Assembly (NCBI GenBank): GCA_030043215.1 | Contig: JASHYG010000198.1 | Span: 1-8,276 of the forward strand | Source of the DNA: Gammaproteobacteria bacterium | GTDB lineage: Bacteria > Pseudomonadota > Gammaproteobacteria > Steroidobacterales > Steroidobacteraceae | Reading direction: 5' to 3' | Length of the DNA stretch: 8,276 bases | In this document: piece by piece, positions 1 to 5,830 of the stretch | How positions within the stretch are numbered: position 1 is the first letter of the stretch | Layout of the letters: the number at the start of each line of letters is the position of its first letter | Program-made: the position numbers and the translations under genes | Notes under the pieces: model-generated | Database searches by the model: none | Seen by the model: only the letters and a program-made list of their open reading frames with translations | What the model was told of the DNA's origin: nothing

Positions 1-260
1 GGCAGGCTCGCCGCCTTGATCACCTCCGCCAGCACCTCGCCGAAGCCGCGGTAGTAGCGGCGCATGAGATCGCGCAGCTGCCGCTCCTCGAGCGCGGGGA
101 ATGCCTTCGAGAGGTTCTCGCGGACCACAGGCTCGCGATACGGAAAGACGCGCCACGCGAGCCAGGCGAGCGCGCTCGAGACTCCGTAGAGGAGGCCCCA
201 AGGCAGCGCCGCGGCGAGGCGCACCCACCAGGCCGACCGCCCCGCTGTCTCCGATCGCAT
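1..260 (-). CDS. Lipid A acyltransferase (LpxL/HtrB family), N-terminal part, truncated by window edge
   Basis: The frame from the ATG at 260 stays open to base 1, giving 86 codons of an inner-membrane acyltransferase. Residues 10-36 form a hydrophobic, Trp-rich stretch (WWVRLAAALPWGLLYG and onward) consistent with the N-terminal membrane anchor of the LpxL/LpxM family. It is followed by the family's typical segment RVFPYREPVVRENLSKAFP at residues 37-55 and a helix ending RRYYRGFGEVLAEVIK. Family members transfer a secondary acyl chain from acyl-ACP to the Kdo2-lipid A precursor. The catalytic HX4(D/E) motif would lie beyond the left edge, so neither activity nor the LpxL/LpxM subtype can be judged. 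No Shine-Dalgarno sequence precedes the ATG, and the predicted promoter would start transcription almost on it. The mRNA may therefore be near-leaderless, or the true start may be internal, for example GTG at 224. Confidence 0.8.
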   Translation of the reverse strand, partial: MRSETAGRSAWWVRLAAALPWGLLYGVSSALAWLAWRVFPYREPVVRENLSKAFPALEERQLRDLMRRYYRGFGEVLAEVIKAASL

Positions 261-268
261 GGAGCACG

Positions 269-297
269 CATATAGAGACTACCCCCGCGGCAGTCAA
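269..297 (-). promoter_or_regulatory. Sigma-70-type promoter for the lipid A acyltransferase gene
   Basis: On the minus strand TTGACT (297-292) is separated by exactly 17 bp from TATATG (274-269). That is 5 of 6 and 4 of 6 matches to the -35 and -10 consensus with ideal spacing. Transcription would begin near 262, two or three bases before the ATG at 260. This suggests that the acyltransferase gene is transcribed separately from the operon ending at 438. The call rests on consensus matching only. Confidence 0.5.
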
Positions 298-437
298 GCG
301 GAATCAGGCGCCCGAATGGACGGAGAGTAGACAGGCTGAGGGTTCCCGGAACGCGAAGAGCCGGAGAAGCTCGTTAATCAGCATGCCCCCCGGGAAGACT
401 CTATGAACAGGTGCGGGACCGACTGACGTAACAGACC

Positions 438-1328
438 TCAGGGCCCAGGAGCGTGGATAGCCGGTAGCAGCAGTGCGAGGCACTGGAGCCCGCGATACGT
501 GAACTCGAGATTGGGCAGCGCGCCCGGAACGTGCGCGAAACCCCCGTTCGCGGCCTGGCAGGCCAGACAAAATTCGATAACCTCGTGCTCGTGCTTCACG
601 GGAAGGCTCAGAAGGTCGCAGCAGCGGAGCCCGGCATACGCCGCATCGATACCGGACATCGTCGAGGACGATGTCATCTGGAATCCGAAGGGCGGCCGCT
701 GCAGCGAGTCAACGAAGGCGGCACTTTCTGCGGTGCCGCGAAGCCCGAGAAGGGAGCCGATGCTGAGCGCGAGATAGGTATCCCAAAGAGTGCCGTGGAT
801 TTCGAAGCCGCTCCGCGTCATGTCGTCCTGAAGGAATGCGACGAGCGGCGAGTATGCTGTGGCGGCTTGCGCAGCGAGGAAGTGCTTCTGGAGTCGGACC
901 GTCATGCGCGTGCTTTCGAGCCATCCGCTCGTAGCGGGCGACCTGGGCATGACCGGCAGAACGACCCGAAGGTCGCGGATGAGTTGCAGCGCCGGTTCCC
1001 CGACGCGCGCGGAAAGCGCGAGACGCTCGAGCGCGAAGGCACAGAAGTAGAGATGAGTGACACCGAAGATGCGTGCACGTCCGACGAAGCTGGCGATGCT
1101 GCGGGCGTGGGGGACGTGAGCTCCAAAGAGCCTCAGCGCCGCGACGGCGTAGTAAGTGTCGGCAAGATTGGGCTCATCGACATTTCCGTGCCGGTAGAAG
1201 CAGAAGCCGCCCCGGGGAGACTGTCGGCCGCAGATGTAGGCAGCCGCACGTGCGACCGCCTCGAGACACTTGGACTTCACGCTCGCCGAACGGATCACTC
1301 GAGCCACCGATGAAATTCCAGAGCCCAT
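438..1328 (-). CDS. Squalene-cyclase/prenyltransferase-like alpha-toroid repeat protein
   Basis: A 296-residue protein with several repeats of the type found in protein prenyltransferase beta subunits and class II terpene cyclases (alpha/alpha barrel). Repeats visible: residues 36-69 (QSPRGGFCFYR then DTYYAVAALRLFG), about 178-195 (GTLWDTYLALSIGSLLG), 209-243 (QRPPFGFQM then DAAYAGLRCCDLLSL) and 257-288 (CQAANGGFAHVPGA then EFTYRGLQCLALL). I see no DXDD protonation motif of squalene-hopene cyclases. The Asp/Cys/His zinc ligands of protein prenyltransferases are also not evident: the last repeat has FTYRGLQC where the farnesyltransferase beta subunit has an HTxYC-like segment. The fold is therefore supported, the activity is not. 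There is no signal peptide. The gene starts 27 bp after the ModE-like stop codon without a clear ribosome binding site and is probably the last gene of the operon. The ATG at 1328 is the first in-frame start after a stop; homology-like sequence begins near residue 20, so a start at a nearby GTG is possible. Confidence 0.78.
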   Translation of the reverse strand: MGSGISSVARVIRSASVKSKCLEAVARAAAYICGRQSPRGGFCFYRHGNVDEPNLADTYYAVAALRLFGAHVPHARSIASFVGRARIFGVTHLYFCAFALERLALSARVGEPALQLIRDLRVVLPVMPRSPATSGWLESTRMTVRLQKHFLAAQAATAYSPLVAFLQDDMTRSGFEIHGTLWDTYLALSIGSLLGLRGTAESAAFVDSLQRPPFGFQMTSSSTMSGIDAAYAGLRCCDLLSLPVKHEHEVIEFCLACQAANGGFAHVPGALPNLEFTYRGLQCLALLLPAIHAPGP

Positions 1329-1355
1329 GGATCAGCGCTTGAAGGCAATCGGAAC

Positions 1356-1769
1356 CTAAGCCTTCGATCGCCGCCTCACCCGCACCGCCCTCTTCGTCAT
1401 CGCCAGCTCGAGACTCGAGAGATAATCCGAGCACAGCTCTCGGGTACGCCACTCGGCGTCGCGGTAACCCCGAACGACATGCATTCCGAAGGTGGTCAGA
1501 CGCGTCCCGCCACGCGATCGACCGCCTCTGACGGTCGTGGCGAGAGGTCGCTGAAAAGCACGATCGAGCGTATGCAGCAGGAGCCAAGCGGTGTAGTAGC
1601 AGATCCCCAGACTTCGAGCTGCTGCCGTGATCGAGCCTGTTTCATCAATGAGCTCCAAGAGTCGAACGGTTGTGCGATCGAGAGCGCGCCCTGCCGGGAG
1701 ATCCACTTCGATCCACAGCCGGATAGCGGCGTCGGCCAACTGCGTTCGGGGCGATGTGTCGTCGCTCAC
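1356..1769 (-). CDS. ModE-type winged-helix regulator, DNA-binding domain only
   Basis: A 137-residue protein matching the N-terminal DNA-binding domain of the molybdate regulator ModE (LysR-like winged helix). The helix-turn-helix lies around residues 35-72 (RLLELIDETGSITAAARSLG followed by ICYYTAWLLLHTL). It is followed by the wing with a Gly/Arg-rich loop, RGGRSRGGTRLTTFG (81-95), equivalent to the GGxGGGGxxLTxYG segment of E. coli ModE. A dimerisation-type helix follows (97-122) and a basic tail ends the protein (RAVRVRRRSKA). E. coli ModE is about 260 residues with two C-terminal molybdate-binding MOP/TOBE domains, and these are absent here. The gene begins with GTG overlapping the preceding stop (GTGA), which indicates translational coupling inside the operon. 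It probably acts on the Mo-box-like site at 3372-3395. Whether it senses oxyanion itself is unknown. Confidence 0.82.
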   Translation of the reverse strand: MSDDTSPRTQLADAAIRLWIEVDLPAGRALDRTTVRLLELIDETGSITAAARSLGICYYTAWLLLHTLDRAFQRPLATTVRGGRSRGGTRLTTFGMHVVRGYRDAEWRTRELCSDYLSSLELAMTKRAVRVRRRSKA

Positions 1770-2205
1770 AGACTGTAGTACGGCTCGAATTCCACGGCGT
1801 GCGCGCTCATGCGTAGCCTCGTGACTTCCTTCATCCTGAGTTCGATGCAGCCATCGATCACATCGTCGGTAAAGACACCGGCGGTTTTCGGAAAGCCACG
1901 ATCGGCGTCCAAGTGCTCGAGTGCCATGTCAACATTGCGGCCGAGGCGAAGTACGGATTTGCGCTCTGTTCTCGTCCTCGCCGGTGTGCGCGGCCAATCG
2001 AACCGCCATTCGTCGGGATTTCCACGATCACGCGGAATTCGAGCCGAAGGCTCTGGCCGGCCGATACCTTGGATACGCTCATCGACAATCTCACTCCGCC
2101 GCACGCAATCGCGGGCCGCGACGGTCAGGTCGACGGATGGGGTACCAGCGGGGATCGCTGCGCTACATCCGTGGCCGTGAGTTCGGCGCGGTCTGTAGGC
2201 ATCAT
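1766..2205 (-). pseudogene. Small operon gene of unknown family, reading frame apparently disrupted
   Basis: An ATG at 2205 overlaps the upstream stop (TAATG) and begins MMPTDRAELTATDVAQRSPL, but this frame hits TGA at 2127-2125. Convincing coding sequence continues in alternating frames. SVDLTVAARDCV (about 2145-2100) is in a second frame, MSVSKVSAGQSLRLEFRVIV (from 2082) is back in the first frame, and DEWRFDWPRT through VEFEPYYSL (about 2012-1769) is in the second. By hand count, in the stretch 2095-2012 the first frame has G or C at third positions in 21 of 27 codons, against 13 of 29 for the second. Together these suggest one protein of about 145 residues with a beta-rich middle, broken by two or three small indels, or an assembly artefact. 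The alternative is an intact 172-residue protein from a TTG start at 2284, which would overlap the upstream gene by 80 bases. I recognise no family. The end overlaps the ModE-like start. Confidence 0.45.
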
Positions 2206-2505
2206 TAGCCGTGAGGCGGTTTGTCGAGGGAGGAAGCCATCTCCCCTCGACGCAGATTGTAGGCAGCGCGACCATTTTCCGCAAGCTGGTCGGATCGACG
2301 TCCGTGCGTCACTGGTCGCGCCTTCTGCTTACGTGCGTGAGCTTCGCGCCAGGATCCTTCACGCACCCGGACACGGAATAGGTACGCAGCCCGAAACGGT
2401 CGCTGCGTCCATGACTCTTCCGCCACGGCGAGCGCTTTTTCAATCAGGTCACGTAACCAAGCGTACGCATCTCGACGGGCGAATACAGCGCGCGCCGCCG
2501 CTCAT
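2205..2505 (-). pseudogene. Small operon gene of unknown family, probable frameshift near its start
   Basis: An ATG at 2505 overlaps the stop of the ModA-type gene (ATGA), a normal coupled start, but its frame closes after 18 codons. A neighbouring frame is open from directly after the ModA-type stop to the TAA at 2207-2205. It reads AVFARRDAYAWLRDLIEKAL, then VAEESWTQRPFRAAYLFRV and a basic tail. Removing one base in the GC-rich run near 2486-2490 would join the ATG to this frame as a protein of about 99 residues starting MSGGARVFARRD. Without a frameshift the only conventional in-frame start is GTG at 2426 (73 residues). The first half looks like amphipathic helices; no family is recognised and there is no signal peptide. 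The stop overlaps the next start (TAATG), so the gene sits in the operon by position. The coding call is moderate and the frameshift call is tentative. Confidence 0.38.
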
Positions 2506-3347
2506 GGCCGGGTCTCAGCAGATCCCGTCAGCGGCACCAGTCCTTCCCTGGCAATGATGGCCTGCCCCTTCTCGGACAGCAGGTACAGTGCCAGACGCAA
2601 CGCCTGCGGCTTGGCGGACAGAACGGCGATACCGTAGAGCGGGTGCGGGTCGAGCTGCGACGGCACGACGAAGCTCGTGAGCTCCGGCACCTGCTTCAAC
2701 AGCTCTGTCACGCCGCTGCAATAGGTGATGGAGACGTCGACCAGGTTGGAGAGGAAGAGCGCGGCGGCGGGACTCTGCGTGGGAGAGACCGGCGTCGCCC
2801 TGAGGCTCATCGAGGCTCGAGCCTTCTGCTTGAGGATTGCGCCGGCGCCTGGACGCAATGCGTCGATATGATCGAGGATCGCCCAGGCGTAGTCGCCACC
2901 CGGATCGGCGACCGGAGTGGAAGTCCTCAGCCTCACGTCCGTGGCGAGCAGTCGATCGATGAGATTCTCCGGCGTGAGGCCCGCCGAGCGGCGCGACACG
3001 AAGCACATCCGGTTGCGAGCGAAGGCAATGACCGGAACCGTCGTGCGGCCCTCGGCCTCGAGCTTGCTCGGTGAGCCCACGTCGGCGGACATGAAGAGGT
3101 CCGGGGATTCGCCCTTCTCGATCCGCTCGCGCAGGGATCCGGAACCGCCGAAGCTCGACTTCACCTCGACGTGGAGGGGCGGCCCGGCTTCCTTGGCCAG
3201 TTCGCCCACCACGCCGCGCAGACTTCCGGCGGCATAGATCTCGACGGTAACCGCGGCGGCATGCGCGGCCGCGCCCCATGCGGTGGCAGCCCATGCAACG
3301 ACGCAGCTCACCGCCCACAGCGGTCGACTCATCCTGTTCGTGGTCAT
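2502..3347 (-). CDS. ModA-type periplasmic oxyanion-binding protein
   Basis: A 281-residue secreted protein of the molybdate/tungstate-binding ModA superfamily (type 2 periplasmic binding fold). It has a Sec signal peptide (residues 1 to about 31, basic start, Ala/Trp-rich core, AHA-A type cleavage). Core motifs follow: VEIYAAGSL (35-43), SSFGGSGSLRERIEKGESPDLFMSAD (64-89), ADPGGDYAWAILD (147-159) and VDVSITYCSG (203-212). Ser42, Ser69 or Ser71, and Tyr209 fall where ModA proteins place oxyanion-contacting Ser and Tyr residues. AAGSL replaces the commoner AAASL, so the ligand may not be plain molybdate. The start at 3347 is chosen because GGAGG (3360-3356) sits 8 bases upstream and the signal peptide begins there; the longer in-frame start at 3431 would spoil both. 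This is the first gene of the leftward operon and is divergent from the TonB receptor. No permease or ATPase gene is present in the window. Confidence 0.87.
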   Translation of the reverse strand: MTTNRMSRPLWAVSCVVAWAATAWGAAAHAAAVTVEIYAAGSLRGVVGELAKEAGPPLHVEVKSSFGGSGSLRERIEKGESPDLFMSADVGSPSKLEAEGRTTVPVIAFARNRMCFVSRRSAGLTPENLIDRLLATDVRLRTSTPVADPGGDYAWAILDHIDALRPGAGAILKQKARASMSLRATPVSPTQSPAAALFLSNLVDVSITYCSGVTELLKQVPELTSFVVPSQLDPHPLYGIAVLSAKPQALRLALYLLSEKGQAIIAREGLVPLTGSAETRP

Positions 3348-3355
3348 CTCTCGAT

Positions 3356-3360
3356 CCTCC
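3356..3360 (-). promoter_or_regulatory. Ribosome binding site fixing the ModA-type start
   Basis: The minus strand reads GGAGG followed by eight bases and ATG at 3347. This is a strong, well-spaced Shine-Dalgarno sequence. It selects this start over an upstream in-frame ATG at 3431, whose extra 28 residues would precede the signal peptide. Confidence 0.8.
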
Positions 3361-3371
3361 GGCGAATATCG

Positions 3372-3395
3372 CGTTATATACGGTACGATATTACC
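3372..3395. promoter_or_regulatory. Mo-box-like ModE operator between the divergent genes
   Basis: The site reads CGTTATAT (3372-3379), an 8-bp spacer, then ATATTACC (3388-3395). The E. coli ModE operator has the same 8-8-8 arrangement, with half-sites CGTTATAT and ATATAACG. Here the left half is identical and the right half matches at 6 of 8 positions. CGCG at 3370-3373 and CGCG at 3395-3398 extend the symmetry. On the minus strand the left half contains TATAAC (3378-3373), a good -10 element placing transcription of the ModA-type gene near 3366. A protein bound here would thus block that promoter. The site lies 25-48 bp from the ModA-type start and about 135-155 bp from the TonB receptor start. 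The -35 for the ModA-type gene is poor. Operator identity is inferred from consensus and from the ModE-type gene in the same operon. Confidence 0.66.
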
Positions 3396-3527
3396 GCGCC
3401 TGGCTACTCGACGTTGGGTGTCGCCCGGCACTTATGCGCACGCGGTCATATCGTTTGGGGGATTTCATCATGATAGCTTTCCCGCGCCTGTGGTTGACCC
3501 CTTCCTTGATCTGCCAACATTGAGAGA

Positions 3528-5783
3528 ATGAAGATGAATGAGCACCCTCACCGTCTGACGGCGATCCTCATTTCGCTGATACTCATCCCGGCCGCCTACG
3601 CGGAGACCCCGTCGGGCGTCGATACGCAGGCGCAGAGCTCCACCCAGGCGCAGAACTCTACGCAAGCCCAGGGCTCCACCACGGAGGCCCAGGGTTCCAG
3701 TCAGACGGCGAGGACCACCCAGGGCGTCGTCGTCAAGGGGACGCGGGAGAAGGACGAGTACCGCCCACCATCTCTCCCATCACTCGGACCACTCGGCACC
3801 ACGCCGCTTGTCGACGTGCCGTACTCGGTCTCGGTCCTGCCGGCGAGCCTGATCGAGAACATGCAGGCGGTGGACTTCAAGGAGGCCTCCAAGTACCTGC
3901 CGCTGGTGTCCTACCAGGAGCAGCAAGGACCGGACATCCTGCGTCCGATGACCCGGGGCATGGAGGGCGGAAATTTCCAGAACACGAAGATGGACGGGAT
4001 GACGATGTTCTTCACCGGAACCACGGCGATGGAGCAGTTCGAGGACATCGAAGTGGTGAACGGCCTGTCCGCGTTCCTGTACGGACCGGCCAACCCTTCC
4101 GGTATGTTCAACTTCGTGACCAAGCGGCCCACGGATTACGACCTGCGCGACGTCAGCGCCACTTACGTCAGCGACAGCATCGGCAGCGGCAAGATGGATC
4201 TCGGGGGCCAGCTTGATCCGGGAGGCATCATCGGCTACCGCGTAAACATGGTGTACGGTAGTGGACAGGGCTTCGTCCCGGGGAGCCACGAGCGCCGTAC
4301 GTTGGCCGATCTCGGCATCGACGTGCATCCGTGGGAGCACGGTGTGCTGCAGCTCAACTACAGCGACAATGTGCTCGACACCATGGGCTTTCCGGGTTGG
4401 TTCACCTACTCACAGAGCATCATGCTGCCTCCGGCGCCCAACCCACAGCGCGTCGGCTACGGACAGTCCTATGCCGGCGTTTACCTGCGCACCCGGATGG
4501 GCGAGGCCCGCTTCCTGCAGGACTTCGGCTCGAACTGGCACTTCGTGGGTGGCATTCTCAACCAGGATGTCCAGCGTGACATCTACACGCCAGTGAACAA
4601 CCTCACGTCGGACTCGGGTGCGTACACGTCCTCGTTCGCAAACGGCTTCGCGCCCAAGTTCCTGATCACCAGCGATACCGCCTATCTCGACGGGACCTTC
4701 GACACCTGGGGCATCGGGCACGATCTAACCATCGGCTCGGCCGGCTACCGGGCCTCGTCGTACTCGGCCATCAACGCGGCCTCTGCCGCCAGCGTGTTGC
4801 TCGGCAAGGCCACCATCGACGATCCGCTGATCTTCCCAGAGCCCGCCAGCGGTCCGCCGGACGTGGGCGCAGGCCATATCTATGATTCGTCCGATACCTA
4901 CCAGCAAGGCCTGAACATTACTGATACGCTCAAGCTCAGCGATGACTGGCTGGTGCGTGCCGGCACCAGTCAGGATTGGTTCCACGTCGACGACTATAAC
5001 AACCACAGCGTACCGACGACGATCTACCAGAACCATGGCCTGAGCCCCACGGGTAGCGTCATCTTTAAGCCCGCCGCCAATATGTCCGTGTATGCCACCT
5101 ATGCGAGCAGCCTGGAGGCCGGCGATCTCGCTCCCGGCACGGCGGCCAACGCCGGTGTGAGCCTGCCGCCCTACCGCAGCAAGGAGTACGAGGTGGGGTA
5201 CAAGGCGAACCTCGACGACATCGACGTGACGGCCGCGCTGTTCAGCATCCAGCGCCCGTTCGCGAACATCAATCCCGTGGACAACGTCTTCGAGATCAGC
5301 GGCGAGCAGATCAACAAGGGGCTGGAGCTGTCCGCGATCGGCGAGATCGCCGATGGGCTCACGCTCTACGGTGGCATCACGCTACTCAATGCGAGGCTGC
5401 AGAATACACCGCTCGCTTCCACCGACGATAAGCTCTACGTCGGCACCCCGAAGGTGAAGGGCAACATGCTGTTCGAGTACAAGATCCCCGGAATCGCCGG
5501 GCTCGTGGCGACCTTCGACTACCAGTTCTCCGGGACGCGGCCGGCCAACGACACCAATACGTCCTGGGCGGCCGGCTACAACCTGTTTGACGTGGGCGCG
5601 CGCTACACCTCGGACATTTTCAACAAATCCGTCACTTGGCGCCTGTCGGTGGACAACGTGACGGACCGGCACTATTGGTCCACCATCGAACCCAGCGACA
5701 TCACCGGCGCCAACACCGGCAGCTTGGTGGCGCACTTGGGTGCACCACGCATGGTGCTGGCGTCGGTCAGCGTGCTGCTCTGA
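3528..5783 (+). CDS. TonB-dependent outer-membrane receptor, siderophore-receptor type
   Basis: A 751-residue outer-membrane active transporter. It has a signal peptide (residues 1-25, cleavage after PAAYA), a Gln/Ala/Ser/Thr-rich linker with four short repeats (33-58), and a possible TonB box (GVVVKGTRE, 66-74). The plug domain runs about 92-205, with PLVDVPYSVSVLPASLIENM and later MTRGMEGG, and FEDIEVVNGLSAFLYGPANP close to the YG(x)nPGG plug signature. A 22-strand-type beta barrel follows to the C terminus, with typical sequences YRSKEYEVGYKANLDD, INKGLELSAIGEI and WRLSVDNVTDRHYW. The C terminus ends VSVLL rather than the usual aromatic residue. Plug and barrel resemble ferric-siderophore receptors, but the divergent ModA-type gene and the Mo-box-like site point to an oxyanion or metallophore-bound oxyanion as cargo. 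ATG occurs at both 3528 and 3534; GAGAG at 3522-3526 is better spaced for the second, which would shorten the protein by two residues. Confidence 0.96.
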   Translation: MKMNEHPHRLTAILISLILIPAAYAETPSGVDTQAQSSTQAQNSTQAQGSTTEAQGSSQTARTTQGVVVKGTREKDEYRPPSLPSLGPLGTTPLVDVPYSVSVLPASLIENMQAVDFKEASKYLPLVSYQEQQGPDILRPMTRGMEGGNFQNTKMDGMTMFFTGTTAMEQFEDIEVVNGLSAFLYGPANPSGMFNFVTKRPTDYDLRDVSATYVSDSIGSGKMDLGGQLDPGGIIGYRVNMVYGSGQGFVPGSHERRTLADLGIDVHPWEHGVLQLNYSDNVLDTMGFPGWFTYSQSIMLPPAPNPQRVGYGQSYAGVYLRTRMGEARFLQDFGSNWHFVGGILNQDVQRDIYTPVNNLTSDSGAYTSSFANGFAPKFLITSDTAYLDGTFDTWGIGHDLTIGSAGYRASSYSAINAASAASVLLGKATIDDPLIFPEPASGPPDVGAGHIYDSSDTYQQGLNITDTLKLSDDWLVRAGTSQDWFHVDDYNNHSVPTTIYQNHGLSPTGSVIFKPAANMSVYATYASSLEAGDLAPGTAANAGVSLPPYRSKEYEVGYKANLDDIDVTAALFSIQRPFANINPVDNVFEISGEQINKGLELSAIGEIADGLTLYGGITLLNARLQNTPLASTDDKLYVGTPKVKGNMLFEYKIPGIAGLVATFDYQFSGTRPANDTNTSWAAGYNLFDVGARYTSDIFNKSVTWRLSVDNVTDRHYWSTIEPSDITGANTGSLVAHLGAPRMVLASVSVLL
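3624..3701 (+). repeat. Short tandem repeat encoding a Gln/Ala-rich linker in the receptor
   Basis: Residues 33-58 of the TonB receptor read as four imperfect six- or seven-residue units: TQAQSS, TQAQNS, TQAQGS and TTEAQGS. The underlying DNA units are diverged at synonymous positions (cgcagagc, cgcagaac, cccagggc, cccagggt), so the repeat is not a fresh slippage product. It lies between the signal peptide and the TonB-box candidate, where it would act as a flexible periplasmic tether. Confidence 0.7.
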
Positions 5784-5819
5784 CGGACTGCGGCGGACCA
5801 GTGCCGACCGGTCAGTCCG
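5784..5819. terminator. Inverted repeat between convergent genes, possible two-way terminator
   Basis: CGGACTG (5784-5790) directly follows the receptor stop codon and is complemented by CAGTCCG (5813-5819). This gives a 7-bp perfect stem with a 22-base interior that can form a smaller CGGC/GCCG stem. It lies in the 47-bp gap between the receptor and the convergent kinase gene, where a bidirectional terminator would be expected. No T-run follows on either strand, so efficient intrinsic termination is doubtful. Confidence 0.35.
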
Positions 5820-5830
5820 CCCGACCCTCG

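Noticed and set aside
304..384. Small minus-strand frame of 26 codons (MLINELLRLFAFREPSACLL onward) between the toroid gene and the acyltransferase gene
   Set aside because: It reads protein-like and a G-run precedes the ATG, but the run is only one base away from the ATG. There is no second line of evidence in this 177-bp gap, so I do not call a gene.
531..1313. Long plus-strand open frame opposite the toroid gene (260 codons)
   Set aside because: It is antisense to a gene with recognisable repeats, is rich in charged residues without motifs, and is a typical GC-rich shadow frame.
1766..2284. RusA-like Holliday junction resolvase, suggested by a PPSTNR-like N terminus and a GVFTDD segment
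   Set aside because: The aspartates of the RusA DLDN motif are not properly conserved (RNVDM). The N-terminal part also lies in a frame that third-position composition does not favour.
1913..2557. Plus-strand open frame of 214 codons opposite the small operon genes
   Set aside because: It has no motif and no ribosome binding site, and it runs antisense through overlap junctions that support minus-strand genes. It extends into the ModA-type gene.
3528..5783. Assignment of the TonB receptor to a named siderophore
   Set aside because: Plug and barrel features support only the general receptor class. Ligand specificity cannot be read from the sequence, and the genetic context argues against a plain iron role.
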